From contig JACIXM010000044.1 of the NCBI GenBank assembly GCA_014360395.1, positions 1-23,658 of the forward strand: a DNA stretch of 23,658 nucleotides, given 5' to 3'. Shown piece by piece: positions 8,810 through 16,764 of the stretch. Source of the stretch: Actinotalea sp. GTDB lineage: Bacteria > Actinomycetota > Actinomycetes > Actinomycetales > Cellulomonadaceae. Made by a program: the position numbers and the translations under genes. The first letter of the stretch is position 1. Each line of letters starts with the position of its first letter. The notes beneath the pieces were generated by a model, which searched no databases, had not been told where the DNA came from, and saw only the letters and a list, made by a program, of their open reading frames with translations.

Positions 8810-9445
8810 ATGGCTGCACCGCAGCGCAGCAACACCGGCGCCGCCGGCGGCGGCGGCGACCGGCGCGAGCGTGGCGACAACCGTCGTGGCGACCGCCGCG
8901 GCGACGCCGCCGAGAAGAGTGCCTTCGTCGAGCGCGTGGTGACCATCAACCGCGTCTCCAAGGTCGTCAAGGGTGGTCGCCGTTTCAGCTTCACCGCGCT
9001 CGTCGTGGTGGGTGACGGCGACGGCACCGTCGGCGTCGGCTACGGCAAGGCGAAGGAGGTGCCCGCCGCGATCGCGAAGGGCGTGGAGGAGGCCAAGAAG
9101 AGCTTCTTCCGCGTGCCCCGCATCCAGGGCACCATCCCGCACCCGGTCACGGGTGAGGCGGCCGCCGGCGTCGTCTTCCTGCGCCCGGCGTCCCCCGGTA
9201 CCGGTGTCATCGCCGGTGGTCCGGTGCGCGCCGTCCTCGAGTGCGCCGGCATCCACGACGTGCTCTCCAAGTCCATGGGGTCGTCCAACGCCATCAACAT
9301 CGTCCACGCGACGGTGCAGGCGCTGCGCGAGCTCGAGGAGCCGGAGGCCGTGGCGGCCCGCCGTGGCCTGCCGCTGGAGCACGTGACCCCTGCGGCGATG
9401 CTCCGGGCACGCGCCGAGGGTGTCGCCGCGAAGGCAGGTGCGTGA
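8810..9445 (+). CDS. rpsE: Small ribosomal subunit protein uS5
   Basis: S5, 211 residues, works with S3 and S4 at the mRNA channel and affects decoding fidelity. The core shows the double-stranded-RNA-binding-like domain ([39 protein letters not shown]). The second domain contains [15 protein letters not shown] and [15 protein letters not shown]. The N-terminal extension of about 38 residues is rich in Gly, Arg and Asp ([16 protein letters not shown]). The ATG at 8810 follows a GAGGAAG site (8799-8805). Its stop overlaps the rpmD start by one base. Confidence 0.97.
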   Translation: MAAPQRSNTGAAGGGGDRRERGDNRRGDRRGDAAEKSAFVERVVTINRVSKVVKGGRRFSFTALVVVGDGDGTVGVGYGKAKEVPAAIAKGVEEAKKSFFRVPRIQGTIPHPVTGEAAAGVVFLRPASPGTGVIAGGPVRAVLECAGIHDVLSKSMGSSNAINIVHATVQALRELEEPEAVAARRGLPLEHVTPAAMLRARAEGVAAKAGA

Positions 9446-9627
9446 TGGCCCGTCTCAAGGTGACCCAGACCAAGTCCGCCATCGGCGGCAAGCAGAACCA
9501 GCGTGACACGCTGCGGACCCTCGGCCTCAAGCGCATCGGCGACGTCGTCGTCAAGGAGGACCGTCCGGAGATCCGCGGCATGGTCACCACGGTGGCGCAC
9601 CTCGTCACCGTCGAGGAGGTCGAGTGA
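9445..9627 (+). CDS. rpmD: Large ribosomal subunit protein uL30
   Basis: L30, 60 residues, is a small 50S protein. It begins [21 protein letters not shown] and has the conserved [25 protein letters not shown] block. The ATG overlaps the rpsE stop (TGATG), so translation is probably coupled. The length is normal. It is followed directly by rplO. Confidence 0.97.
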   Translation: MARLKVTQTKSAIGGKQNQRDTLRTLGLKRIGDVVVKEDRPEIRGMVTTVAHLVTVEEVE

Positions 9628-9629
9628 CC

Positions 9630-10244
9630 ATGGCTGAGAAGAAGACCGACGCGAACGACGCGCCCGAGGCCACGGCCGAGGCGCCGAAGAAGAAGGCTGC
9701 GCCTCGCAAGGCCGCCTCGACCAAGGCTGCCTCGACGAAGTCCGCCTCGACGAAGGCGGCCGAGAAGCCGGCGAAGGTGACCAACGCGACCGAGGGTGCC
9801 GGCGGCACGCTCAAGGTGCACCACCTGCGTCCGGCGCCGGGCGCGCACACCAAGAAGACCCGCGTGGGTCGTGGTGAGGCGTCCAAGGGCAAGACGGCGG
9901 GTCGCGGTACCAAGGGCACCAAGGCCCGGTACCAGGTGCCCGAGTCGTTCGAGGGTGGGCAGATGCCGCTGCACATGCGGCTGCCGAAGCTCCGCGGCTT
10001 CAAGAACCCGTTCCGCACCGAGTACCAGGTCGTGAACATCGCGACGCTCGCGGCGCTGTACCCCAGCGGTGGCGACGTCACGGTGGAGGACCTCGTGGCC
10101 AAGGGCGCGGTCCGCAAGGGCCAGCCGGTCAAGGTGCTCGGCACCGGCGAGCTCGAGGTCAAGCTCGCGGTGCAGGTCCAGGCGATCTCCGCGTCCGCCA
10201 AGGAGAAGATCCTCGCGGCCGGCGGGTCGGTGAACGAGGACTGA
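9630..10244 (+). CDS. rplO: Large ribosomal subunit protein uL15 with long lysine/alanine N-terminal tail
   Basis: L15 is a 50S assembly protein. The core begins near residue 61 ([22 protein letters not shown]) and contains [29 protein letters not shown] and a normal C-terminus. The product is 204 residues against about 150 usual. The extra 55-60 N-terminal residues are Lys/Ala/Thr-rich and resemble a histone-H1-like tail, with AASTK-type units at residues 28-42. A GTG at 9624, overlapping the rpmD stop, is in frame and closer to GAGGAGG (9613-9619). The ATG at 9630 is preferred but not certain. Confidence 0.95.
   Translation: MAEKKTDANDAPEATAEAPKKKAAPRKAASTKAASTKSASTKAAEKPAKVTNATEGAGGTLKVHHLRPAPGAHTKKTRVGRGEASKGKTAGRGTKGTKARYQVPESFEGGQMPLHMRLPKLRGFKNPFRTEYQVVNIATLAALYPSGGDVTVEDLVAKGAVRKGQPVKVLGTGELEVKLAVQVQAISASAKEKILAAGGSVNED
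9711..9755 (+). repeat. 15-base tandem repeat in the rplO tail
   Basis: Three near-identical 15-base units encode [10 protein letters not shown] and SASTK (residues 28-42 of L15). The unit pattern is GCCTCGACSAAG plus a variable alanine or serine codon. The tract lies wholly in the N-terminal tail outside the conserved L15 fold. In-frame repeats of this kind can change length by slippage without breaking the gene. Confidence 0.7.
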
Positions 10245-10250
10245 CCTGAT

Positions 10251-10284
10251 GCAGGGGCCGGGACGCTCAGCGCCCGGCCCCTGC
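10251..10284 (+). terminator. Strong hairpin between rplO and secY
   Basis: GCAGGGGCCGGG (10251-10262) pairs perfectly with CCCGGCCCCTGC (10273-10284). The loop can add three more pairs (CGC/GCG) beyond one bulged A. It starts six bases after the rplO stop and no T-run follows. It looks like an actinobacterial hairpin terminator or attenuator that could uncouple secY-adk-map from upstream ribosomal genes. Confidence 0.6.
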
Positions 10285-10307
10285 GCCGTCCCCGGTCCTG
10301 GCTCGGC

Positions 10308-10313
10308 TAGGGT
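10308..10313 (+). promoter_or_regulatory. Possible -10 element upstream of secY
   Basis: TAGGGT at 10308-10313 matches the TANNNT pattern of actinobacterial -10 elements. It lies between the rplO hairpin and secY, where a separate promoter would be expected. No convincing -35 is seen about 17 bases upstream, so this is a weak call. Confidence 0.25.
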
Positions 10314-10397
10314 CGGTGCGGCTCACCCGTCCCCGGCAGGTCGTCGGCGACGGGCACGACGACAGACCGCCGTCACGACGGCGGAGCAGGAGGACAG

Positions 10398-11693
10398 GTG
10401 CTCAGCGCATTCGCCCGGGCCTTCCGGACCCCAGACCTGCGGCGCAAGCTGCTGTTCACGATGGCGATCATGGCGGTCTTCCGGGTGGGGTCCTTCATCC
10501 CGACCCCGGGCGTGGACTACGGCAACGTCCAGGCCTGTGTGGCCCAGGTCGCGAACAACGACCTGCTCGGCATCATCAACCTCTTCAGCGGGGGTGCGCT
10601 GCTCCAGCTCTCCGTGTTCGCGCTGGGGATCATGCCGTACATCACGGCGAGCATCATCGTGCAGCTGCTCCGCGTGGTCATCCCGCGGTTCGAGGCGCTG
10701 CACAAGGAGGGCCAGCAGGGCCAGGCGCAGCTGACGCAGTACACGCGGTACCTCACCATCGGGCTGGCGGTGCTGCAGTCGACGACGATCATCACCGTCG
10801 CCCGCAACGGCCTCCTCTTCCAGGGCTGCAACCTCCCGGTCATCCCCGACGACAGCGCCGGGACCATCGCCCTGATGATCCTCACGATGACGGCCGGTAC
10901 GACGCTGATCATGTGGCTCGGCGAGCGGATCACCGAGCGCGGCATCGGCAACGGCATGTCGCTGCTGATCTTCACCTCGATCGCCGCGACGTTCCCGTCG
11001 GCCCTGTGGTCGATCGCGGGCGGCGAGGACGGGGCCGTGAAGTTCATCGCGGTCCTCATCGTGATCATCCTGGTGATCGGGCTGGTCGTGTTCGTGGAGC
11101 AGTCCCAGCGCCGCATCCCGGTGCAGTACGCCAAGCGGATGGTCGGGCGCCGCATGTACGGCGGGTCCAGCACCTACATCCCGATCAAGATCAACATGTC
11201 GGGCGTCATCCCGATCATCTTCGCCTCGTCGCTGCTGGCGATCCCCGGCCTCGTCGCCCAGTTCGGTGACCAGTCGGCGGAGTGGGTCATCTGGCTCACC
11301 AACAACGTGGTCGACCCGGCGAGCCCGATCAACATCACGCTGTACATCGTCCTGATCATCTTCTTCGCCTACTTCTACACCGCGATCACGTTCAACCCGG
11401 ACGAGGTGGCGGACAACATGAAGAAGTACGGCGGGTTCATCCCCGGCATCCGCGCCGGGCGCCCGACGGCCGAGTACCTCGACTACGTCATCACGCGCAT
11501 CACCGCGCCGGGGTCGGTCTACCTGGCGTTCGTGGCGATGGTCGTCCTGTTCGTGTTCATCCTGCTCGACATCAACACCCAGATCCCGCTGGGTGGCGCG
11601 TCGATCCTCATCGTCGTCGGCGTCGGCCTGGAGACGGTCAAGCAGATCAACTCCCAGCTCGAGCAGCGTCACTACGAAGGGTTCCTGCGGTGA
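10398..11693 (+). CDS. secY: Protein translocase subunit SecY
   Basis: SecY, 431 residues, is the channel of the SecYEG protein-conducting complex in the cytoplasmic membrane. It starts with GTG (VLSAFARAFRTPDLRRKLLFT) preceded by GGAGGA (10388-10393). About ten hydrophobic segments are visible, beginning with LLFTMAIMAVFRVGSFIP. The plug region follows (LINLFSGGALLQLSVFALGIMPYI). Cytoplasmic loops carry SQRRIPVQYAKR and the C-terminal domain has FIPGIRAGRPTAEYLDYV. Its TGA overlaps the adk GTG by four bases, so the two are probably translationally coupled. Confidence 0.98.
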   Translation: MLSAFARAFRTPDLRRKLLFTMAIMAVFRVGSFIPTPGVDYGNVQACVAQVANNDLLGIINLFSGGALLQLSVFALGIMPYITASIIVQLLRVVIPRFEALHKEGQQGQAQLTQYTRYLTIGLAVLQSTTIITVARNGLLFQGCNLPVIPDDSAGTIALMILTMTAGTTLIMWLGERITERGIGNGMSLLIFTSIAATFPSALWSIAGGEDGAVKFIAVLIVIILVIGLVVFVEQSQRRIPVQYAKRMVGRRMYGGSSTYIPIKINMSGVIPIIFASSLLAIPGLVAQFGDQSAEWVIWLTNNVVDPASPINITLYIVLIIFFAYFYTAITFNPDEVADNMKKYGGFIPGIRAGRPTAEYLDYVITRITAPGSVYLAFVAMVVLFVFILLDINTQIPLGGASILIVVGVGLETVKQINSQLEQRHYEGFLR

Positions 11694-12262
11694 CACGCAT
11701 CGTCCTCCTCGGCCCTCCCGGGGCCGGCAAGGGCACGCAGGCGGCGCGGCTCGCGGACGCTCTCGGCGTCCCGGCCGTGTCGACCGGCGACATCTTCCGC
11801 GCCAACATCGCGGGGGGCACCGAGCTCGGCCGCACGGCCCAGGGCTACACCTCCCGCGGTGAGCTCGTGCCCGACGAGGTGACCAACGCGATGGTGGCCT
11901 CGCGCCTGGCGGAGGCCGACGCCGCGGCGGGCTTCCTCCTGGACGGCTACCCGCGCAACGTCGCCCAGGTGTCCGAGCTCGACGCGATCCTCGCCCGGCA
12001 CGGGGTCCGGCTCGACGCCGCCGTGGAGCTCACCGCGGACACCGAGGTCGTCGTCGGACGGCTGCTGCACCGCGCCACCGTCGAGGGGCGCGAGGACGAC
12101 ACGGAGCCCGTGATCCGTCACCGGCTCGAGGTGTACCGCGAGCAGACGGCGCCCATCGCGGCGCTGTACGCCGAGCGCGGGCTCCTCGTCCGGGTGGACG
12201 GGATCGGCGAGGTCGCCGACGTCACCGAGCGGCTCCTCACGGCCCTGCGCCCCGCCGCCTGA
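11690..12262 (+). CDS. adk: Adenylate kinase
   Basis: Adenylate kinase, 190 residues, interconverts ATP plus AMP and two ADP in the cytoplasm. The GTG start overlaps secY. The P-loop GPPGAGKGTQ is at residues 8-17, followed by STGDIFRAN in the AMP-binding part and LLDGYPRNVAQ. The LID is the short form: RLLHRATVEGREDDTEPVIRHRL contains no zinc cysteines. The short form without the cysteine LID is usual in actinobacteria. The secY-adk-map order is conserved in many bacteria. Confidence 0.97.
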   Translation: MTRIVLLGPPGAGKGTQAARLADALGVPAVSTGDIFRANIAGGTELGRTAQGYTSRGELVPDEVTNAMVASRLAEADAAAGFLLDGYPRNVAQVSELDAILARHGVRLDAAVELTADTEVVVGRLLHRATVEGREDDTEPVIRHRLEVYREQTAPIAALYAERGLLVRVDGIGEVADVTERLLTALRPAA

Positions 12263-12267
12263 CCGCC

Positions 12268-13089
12268 GTGTTCGGACGAGAGAAGATCGAGTACAAGACC
12301 GCCGAGCAGGTCCGCACCATGCGGCGCGCGGGCCTGGTCGTCGCGGACGCCCACGCGGCCGTGCGTGCCGCGATGCGGCCCGGCGTGACCACGGCGGAGC
12401 TCGACGCGGTGGCGGCCGAGGTCATCGCCGGCGCCGGGGCGACGCCGTCGTTCCTGGGATACCACGGCTACCCGGCCACCCTCTGCGTGTCGGTCAACGA
12501 CGAGATCGTCCACGGCATCCCGGGGGACCGGGTGCTCGCGCCCGGCGACGTGGTCTCCGTGGACTGTGGCGCCGTCGTCGACGGCTGGCACGGGGACGCG
12601 GCCTTCACGGTCGTGCTGCCGGACGCCGACCCGGCGGACGTCGCGCTGAGCGCGGCGACCGAGGACGCCCTGTGGGCAGGCATCGCGGCGCTGGCGACGG
12701 GGGAGCGGCTCGGGGCGGTGGGCGACGCGATCGAGGACTCGGTCGAGGCGGCCGGCGTGCCCTACGGGATCGTCCAGGAGTACATCGGTCACGGCATCGG
12801 CTCCGCGATGCATCAGCCGCCCGACGTGCTCAACTACCGCACGCGGGAGAAGGGGCCGCGGCTGCGGGCGGGCATGTGCCTGGCCGTCGAGCCGATGCTC
12901 ACCCGCGGCTCGCGGGCCATCCAGGTCCTCGAGGACGACTGGACGGTCGTGACGGTCGACGGCTCCCGGGCGGCCCACTGGGAGCACACCGTGGCCATCG
13001 GTCCCGACGGCATCTGGGTGCTGACGGCGCCCGACGGCGGGGCGGAGCGTCTCGCGCGGCACGGCGTCACGGTCGCCCCCTGGGAGTGA
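12268..13089 (+). CDS. map: Type I methionine aminopeptidase
   Basis: This 273-residue enzyme removes the initiator methionine from new proteins. The pita-bread fold ligands are visible: Asp in VVSVDCGAVVDGW, Asp in HGDAAFT, His in YIGHGIGSAMH, Glu in CLAVEPML and Glu in AAHWEHTV. The substrate histidine lies in YHGYPATLCVSVND. The GTG at 12268 is five bases past the adk stop, without an obvious SD, so coupling to adk is likely. There is no zinc-finger N-terminal extension. Confidence 0.96.
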   Translation: MFGREKIEYKTAEQVRTMRRAGLVVADAHAAVRAAMRPGVTTAELDAVAAEVIAGAGATPSFLGYHGYPATLCVSVNDEIVHGIPGDRVLAPGDVVSVDCGAVVDGWHGDAAFTVVLPDADPADVALSAATEDALWAGIAALATGERLGAVGDAIEDSVEAAGVPYGIVQEYIGHGIGSAMHQPPDVLNYRTREKGPRLRAGMCLAVEPMLTRGSRAIQVLEDDWTVVTVDGSRAAHWEHTVAIGPDGIWVLTAPDGGAERLARHGVTVAPWE

Positions 13090-13121
13090 GCCGGTCGACC
13101 GTCCCGGCGGGCTTCGGGCGG

Positions 13122-13151
13122 TTCGCCCCATGCGCGCTCATGCCGTAGGAT
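13122..13151 (+). promoter_or_regulatory. Candidate infA promoter
   Basis: TAGGAT at 13146-13151 is a good actinobacterial -10 hexamer. TTCGCC at 13122-13127, 18 bases upstream, is a weaker -35. It lies in the 221-base gap between map and infA. It would give a leader of about 150 nt before infA and drive the infA-rplQ group. Confidence 0.5.
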
Positions 13152-13176
13152 GATCCGTCGGGTCCGTCTGCCCCGG

Positions 13177-13231
13177 CGCGCGTCCGAGCGACGCGCGGCG
13201 CGCATCCGGCCCCGGCTCCGCCGTCCGGCGG
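13177..13231 (+). promoter_or_regulatory. Hairpins in the infA leader
   Basis: CGCGCGTC (13177-13184) and GACGCGCG (13190-13197) form an 8-bp stem with a five-base loop. A second stem, CCGCC/GGCGG (13218-13222 and 13227-13231), closes a GTCC tetraloop. Both lie in the untranslated leader predicted from the promoter at 13122-13151. They could affect infA expression, but GC richness makes chance stems likely. Confidence 0.35.
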
Positions 13232-13310
13232 TCAGGCCCCCGAGGCCACACCCTCTGCCCCCACGGGTCAGCGGGGTGAAGAAGTCGTACCACAACAGTT
13301 AGCGGAGGAC

Positions 13311-13532
13311 ATGGCAAAGAAGGACGGTGTCATCGAGATCGAGGGCTCCGTGGTCGAGGCGCTGCCCAACGCGATGTTCCGCGTCGAGCTGGCCAACGGC
13401 CACAAGGTCCTTGCCCACATCTCGGGCAAGATGCGTCAGCACTACATCCGGATCCTCCCCGAGGACCGGGTGGTGGTCGAGCTCAGCCCGTACGACCTGT
13501 CCCGCGGCCGGATCGTCTACCGCTACAAGTAG
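13311..13532 (+). CDS. infA: Translation initiation factor IF-1
   Basis: IF-1, 73 residues, is an OB-fold protein that blocks the 30S A site during initiation. It begins [20 protein letters not shown] and carries [20 protein letters not shown] and [20 protein letters not shown], with the usual C-terminus RGRIVYRYK. The SD GGAGG (13304-13308) is unusually close to the ATG, only two bases away. The gene heads the infA-rpmJ-rpsM-rpsK-rpoA-rplQ group. Confidence 0.98.
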   Translation: MAKKDGVIEIEGSVVEALPNAMFRVELANGHKVLAHISGKMRQHYIRILPEDRVVVELSPYDLSRGRIVYRYK

Positions 13533-13574
13533 TCCGTCCCGATCACCAGATCACCCGAGCGAACTGCCGCCCGT

Positions 13575-13596
13575 CGCACGCACGTGCGCGCGTGCG
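13575..13596 (+). other. Hairpin before the rpmJ ribosome site
   Basis: CGCACGC (13575-13581) pairs with GCGTGCG (13590-13596) around an eight-base loop. CCGC/GCGG can extend the stem beyond an internal bulge. It ends just ahead of the GGAGGAA ribosome site of rpmJ. It could influence rpmJ translation or messenger stability; no function is shown. Confidence 0.35.
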
Positions 13597-13613
13597 GCGG
13601 CGGAGGAACGAGC

Positions 13614-13727
13614 ATGAAGGTCAAGCCGAGCGTCAAGAAGATCTGCGACAAGTGCAAGGTGATCCGCCGGCACGGTCGCGTGATGGTCATCTGCGACAAC
13701 CTGCGCCACAAGCAGCGCCAGGGCTGA
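13614..13727 (+). CDS. rpmJ: Large ribosomal subunit protein bL36, zinc type
   Basis: L36, 37 residues, is the smallest 50S protein. It reads [19 protein letters not shown] and ends [11 protein letters not shown]. The zinc ligands Cys11, Cys14, Cys27 and His32 are all present, so this is the zinc-dependent form. GGAGGAA (13602-13608) precedes the ATG. The usual Pro after Asn29 is Leu here, a minor change. The gene lies between infA and rpsM as in most actinobacteria. Confidence 0.97.
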   Translation: MKVKPSVKKICDKCKVIRRHGRVMVICDNLRHKQRQG

Positions 13728-13800
13728 CCGGCCGACCTCAGGGTCGCCGAGAGGCACAGCAGCACCCCGGCCCCCGGGCCGGCCAGCGCACGTCCAGCAC

Positions 13801-13843
13801 GACCGCCGCGGCGGTCGCGCCACCCCCGGTCCGGAGGCCGGGG
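13801..13843 (+). other. Palindrome and hairpin upstream of rpsM
   Basis: GACCGCCG/CGGCGGTC at 13801-13816 is a perfect 16-base palindrome. CCCCGG (13824-13829) and CCGGGG (13838-13843) form a second stem with a short inner CC/GG pairing. They sit in the 175-base gap between rpmJ and rpsM, which holds no gene. They may be an attenuator or processing site, or reflect high GC. Confidence 0.4.
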
Positions 13844-13902
13844 CCCGCAGCAGCGGGAGGGACGTGCGGAAGACCTCCGGTGCAGTTCAGGAGTACGCAC
13901 AC

Positions 13903-14283
13903 ATGGCACGTCTCGTCGGCGTCGACCTCCCCCGCGACAAGCGGCTCGAGGTGGCGCTCACCTACATCTACGGCGTCGGCCGTACCCGCGCGCAGCAGAC
14001 GCTCGCGGCCACCGGCATCAGCCCCGACATGCGGGTCCGCGAGCTCGGGGACGCCGAGCTCGTCGCGCTCCGCGACCACCTCGAGAACAGCTACAAGCTC
14101 GAGGGTGACCTCCGCCGTGAGGTCGCGGCCGACATCCGTCGCAAGGTCGAGATCGGCAGCTACGAGGGTCTGCGGCACCGCCGCGGTCTGCCCGTGCGCG
14201 GTCAGCGGACCAAGACCAACGCCCGCACCCGCAAGGGTCCGAAGCGCACCGTCGCCGGCAAGAAGAAGGCCGGGCGCAAGTAG
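13903..14283 (+). CDS. rpsM: Small ribosomal subunit protein uS13
   Basis: S13, 126 residues, is a 30S head protein contacting P-site tRNA and the 50S subunit. It begins [20 protein letters not shown] and has [14 protein letters not shown], with the signature [25 protein letters not shown] near the C-terminus and a basic tail. CAGGAG (13888-13893) is nine bases from the ATG. The frame is open upstream but not conserved there. Confidence 0.98.
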   Translation: MARLVGVDLPRDKRLEVALTYIYGVGRTRAQQTLAATGISPDMRVRELGDAELVALRDHLENSYKLEGDLRREVAADIRRKVEIGSYEGLRHRRGLPVRGQRTKTNARTRKGPKRTVAGKKKAGRK

Positions 14284-14374
14284 CCAGCAGTCCGGGGTGT
14301 GACGCCCGCGCCGCCCGCGAGGGCCGCGCGCCGCACCACCGGTCCGACGACCTCAGACCAGGAGAGAGACCGCA

Positions 14375-14782
14375 ATGCCTCCCAAGACCCGTACGTCCGG
14401 CTCGGCCCGCAAGCCCCGCCGCAAGGAGAAGAAGAACGTCGCCGTGGGCCAGGCCCACATCAAGAGCACGTTCAACAACACGATCGTCTCGATCACCGAC
14501 CCCTCGGGTGCCGTGATCGCGTGGGCCTCGTCCGGCCAGGTCGGCTTCAAGGGCTCGCGCAAGTCGACGCCCTTCGCCGCCCAGCTGGCTGCGGAGGCCG
14601 CCGCCCGCCGCGCGCAGGAGCACGGCATGAAGAAGGTCGACGTCTTCGTCAAGGGCCCGGGCTCGGGCCGCGAGACCGCGATCCGCTCGCTGCAGGCCAC
14701 CGGCCTCGAGGTGGGCTCGATCCAGGACGTGACCCCGCAGGCCCACAACGGCTGCCGGCCGCCGAAGCGTCGCCGCGTCTGA
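14375..14782 (+). CDS. rpsK: Small ribosomal subunit protein uS11
   Basis: S11, 135 residues, forms part of the 30S platform with S6/S18 and contacts mRNA near the E site. Motifs are [44 protein letters not shown] and the C-terminal [17 protein letters not shown]. The N-terminus is basic ([18 protein letters not shown]). AGGAGAGA (14360-14367) precedes the ATG. In some bacteria rpsD follows; here rpoA follows instead. Confidence 0.98.
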   Translation: MPPKTRTSGSARKPRRKEKKNVAVGQAHIKSTFNNTIVSITDPSGAVIAWASSGQVGFKGSRKSTPFAAQLAAEAAARRAQEHGMKKVDVFVKGPGSGRETAIRSLQATGLEVGSIQDVTPQAHNGCRPPKRRRV

Positions 14783-14930
14783 CCCCGTCGCGCCGGGCCG
14801 AGGGAGCACCTCGGTCCGGCGCCGACGTGTCCGAGGGCCCCACGAGCTCGCGGTGAGCGCACCGCAGGCGCGGGGCGCACCCCGGACCGCACGACCCTGC
14901 GGGTGGACAGAGACCCGTCAGGCAGCACCC

Positions 14931-14957
14931 GTGAAGCGTCATATGGCGGACGCTCAC
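14931..14957 (+). other. Hairpin just upstream of rpoA
   Basis: GTGAAGCGTC (14931-14940) and GACGCTCAC (14949-14957) pair with a single bulged A around an eight-base loop. The hairpin ends two bases before the GAGAGGAA ribosome site of rpoA (14959-14966). The 191-base gap between rpsK and rpoA holds no other feature I can support. The role is unknown. Confidence 0.4.
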
Positions 14958-14973
14958 TGAGAGGAACCCCACC

Positions 14974-15978
14974 GTGCTCATCGCACAGCGCCCCACGCTG
15001 ACCGAAGAGGTCGTCTCCGAGAACCGCTCGCGGTTCGTCATCGAGCCGCTCGAGCCGGGCTTCGGCTACACGCTCGGCAACTCCCTGCGTCGCACCCTGC
15101 TCTCGTCCATCCCCGGTGCGGCCGTCACGTCGATCCGCATCGACGGCGTGCTGCACGAGTTCAGCACCGTGACGGGCGCGAAGGAGGACGTCACCGAGAT
15201 CATCCTGAACATCAAGGACCTCGTCGTCTCCTCCGAGAACGACGAGCCGGTGGTCATGTACCTGCGCAAGCAGGGTCCCGGGACGGTCACGGCCGCGGAC
15301 ATCACCCCGCCGGCCGGCGTCCAGGTGCACAACCCCGACCTGCACATCGCCACGCTCAACGGCAAGGGCAAGCTGGAGATCGAGCTGACGGTCGAGCGCG
15401 GCCGCGGCTACGTCTCCGCGCAGCAGAACAAGTCCTACGACGCCGAGATCGGCCGCATCCCGGTCGACTCGATCTACTCGCCGGTCCTCAAGGTGACCTA
15501 CAAGGTCGAGGCCACGCGTGTCGAGCAGCGCACCGACTTCGACAAGCTCGTCGTCGACGTCGAGACCAAGCCGGCGATCGCGCCGCGCGACGCGCTCGCC
15601 TCGGCGGGCAAGACGCTGGTGGAGCTCTTCGGCCTGGCCCGGGAGCTCAACGTCGAGGCCGAGGGCATCGAGATCGGCCCGTCGCCGACCGACGCCGCGC
15701 TGGCGGCCGACCTCGCCCTGCCGATCGAGGAGCTGCAGCTGACGATCCGCTCGTACAACTGCCTCAAGCGCGAGGGCATCCACTCGGTGGGCGAGCTCGT
15801 CGCCCGCTCGGAGGCGGACCTGCTCGACATCCGCAACTTCGGTGCCAAGTCGATCACCGAGGTCAAGGAGAAGCTGTCGGGCCTGGGCCTGTCCCTCAAG
15901 GACAGCCCGATCGACTTCGACCCCTCGAGCGCCGCCTACTACGACGACGCCGACTACCCCGAGGACGAGCTGTCCTGA
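14974..15978 (+). CDS. rpoA: DNA-directed RNA polymerase subunit alpha
   Basis: RpoA, 334 residues, dimerises to start RNA polymerase assembly and contacts activators and UP elements. The N-terminal domain shows [25 protein letters not shown] (residues 22-45) and [13 protein letters not shown] linker follows, then the C-terminal domain (about 245-315), with the helix-hairpin motifs [15 protein letters not shown] and [16 protein letters not shown]. The tail is acidic. The GTG start has GAGAGGAA seven bases upstream. The length is normal for actinobacteria. Confidence 0.98.
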   Translation: MLIAQRPTLTEEVVSENRSRFVIEPLEPGFGYTLGNSLRRTLLSSIPGAAVTSIRIDGVLHEFSTVTGAKEDVTEIILNIKDLVVSSENDEPVVMYLRKQGPGTVTAADITPPAGVQVHNPDLHIATLNGKGKLEIELTVERGRGYVSAQQNKSYDAEIGRIPVDSIYSPVLKVTYKVEATRVEQRTDFDKLVVDVETKPAIAPRDALASAGKTLVELFGLARELNVEAEGIEIGPSPTDAALAADLALPIEELQLTIRSYNCLKREGIHSVGELVARSEADLLDIRNFGAKSITEVKEKLSGLGLSLKDSPIDFDPSSAAYYDDADYPEDELS

Positions 15979-15987
15979 CGCCGTGGA

Positions 15988-16013
15988 GGACCGCGCCGCT
16001 CGCGGCGGGGTCC
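15988..16013 (+). other. Hairpin between rpoA and rplQ
   Basis: GGACC (15988-15992) pairs with GGTCC (16009-16013), and an inner GCCG/CGGC stem closes a CTCG tetraloop. It fills much of the 60-base gap between rpoA and rplQ. It could tune the rpoA:rplQ ratio by attenuation or processing; no T-run is present. Confidence 0.4.
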
Positions 16014-16038
16014 CGTTCGATGAACTGAGGAGTACAGA

Positions 16039-16620
16039 ATGCCCACGCCCACCAAGGGTCCGCGGCTCGGTGGCGGTCCGGCGCACGAGCGTCGCATCCT
16101 CGCCAACCTGGCGACGAGCCTCTTCGAGCACCGTCGCATCACCACCACCGAGACGAAGGCGAAGCGGCTGCGCCCGCTCGCGGAGCGTCTCATCACCTTC
16201 GCCAAGCGCGGTGACCTGGCCTCGCGCCGGCGCGTGCTGACGGTCGTCCGGGACAAGGGCGTCGTCCACGAGCTCTTCACCGAGATCGCACCGGCGATGG
16301 CCGAGCGTCAGGGTGGCTACACCCGCATCACCAAGATCGGTCCGCGCAAGGGCGACAACGCCCCCATGGCGGTCATCGAGCTCGTGCTCGAGCCGGTCAG
16401 CCCGAAGCAGGCGACCGTCCGCGAGGCGGAGAAGGCGACCAAGAAGGCCGCCGCTCCCGCCGCGGCCGCCGCGCCGGCCGAGGAGTCGGCGGACAGCGCC
16501 GAGTCCGCGGAGAGCGCGGAGTCCGCGGAGTCCGCCGAGTCGGCGCCGAGCGCGGAGTCCGCCGAGGAGACGGCCGCCGACGAGGCTGCCGAGGGCGAGG
16601 AGAAGGCCGACAAGGCCTGA
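16039..16620 (+). CDS. rplQ: Large ribosomal subunit protein bL17 with long acidic repeat tail
   Basis: L17 is a 50S protein near the tunnel exit. The core (residues 1 to about 120) is standard: [40 protein letters not shown] and [12 protein letters not shown]. The product is 193 residues, about 70 more than the usual length. The extra C-terminus has a Lys/Ala stretch followed by SAE/SAD triplet repeats (residues 150-177) and a Glu-rich end. Acidic tails on L17 occur in related actinobacteria; the repeat array is the odd part. This is the last gene before the strong terminator. Confidence 0.96.
   Translation: MPTPTKGPRLGGGPAHERRILANLATSLFEHRRITTTETKAKRLRPLAERLITFAKRGDLASRRRVLTVVRDKGVVHELFTEIAPAMAERQGGYTRITKIGPRKGDNAPMAVIELVLEPVSPKQATVREAEKATKKAAAPAAAAAPAEESADSAESAESAESAESAESAPSAESAEETAADEAAEGEEKADKA
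16486..16569 (+). repeat. Tandem Ser-Ala-Glu repeat in the rplQ tail
   Basis: Some nine SAE/SAD/SAP triplets in a row (residues 150-177) are encoded by a repetitive tract of GAGTCCGCG-like nine-base units. Third-position changes (TCC, TCG, AGC for Ser; GCG, GCC for Ala) show the repeat is partly degenerate in DNA. It is in-frame and outside the L17 fold, so length changes would be tolerated. Confidence 0.75.
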
Positions 16621-16639
16621 CGTCACCCGCACCATCCGC

Positions 16640-16673
16640 CCGAAGGCCCGGAGCACCTGCTCCGGGCCTTCGG
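16640..16673 (+). terminator. Terminator of the ribosomal cluster
   Basis: CGAAGGCCCGGAGCA (16641-16655) and TGCTCCGGGCCTTCG (16658-16672) are perfect reverse complements with a two-base centre, so the real loop opens a pair or two. One further C-G pair extends the stem outward. It starts 20 bases after the rplQ stop. There is no T-run, typical for high-GC terminators. It separates the ribosomal cluster from the hydrolase gene. Confidence 0.8.
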
Positions 16674-16746
16674 CGTCCCCGCCGGGGTGGCGCGGCGCCC
16701 TCGGCACCGCGCGGACCGTCGTCCTGTGCGCCCCGGCCCGTCTCGT

Positions 16747-16752
16747 TACCGT
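16747..16752 (+). promoter_or_regulatory. -10-like element before the hydrolase gene
   Basis: TACCGT fits the TANNNT consensus and lies exactly six bases before an in-frame GTG at 16759, the layout of a leaderless transcript. However, GGAGG (16753-16757) is also well placed, seven bases before the ATG at 16765. If the -10 is real, that GGAGG would not be in the message. No clear -35 is seen. Confidence 0.4.
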
Positions 16753-16764
16753 GGAGGCGTGCCC

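Noticed and set aside
10249..11269. Alternative plus-strand frames within the rplO-secY gap and secY.
   Set aside because: The SecY frame has clear membrane segments and conserved loops; the others have none.
14783..14973. A missing or degraded rpsD between rpsK and rpoA.
   Set aside because: No S4-like remnant is seen in these 191 bases, and in many actinobacteria rpsD lies elsewhere.
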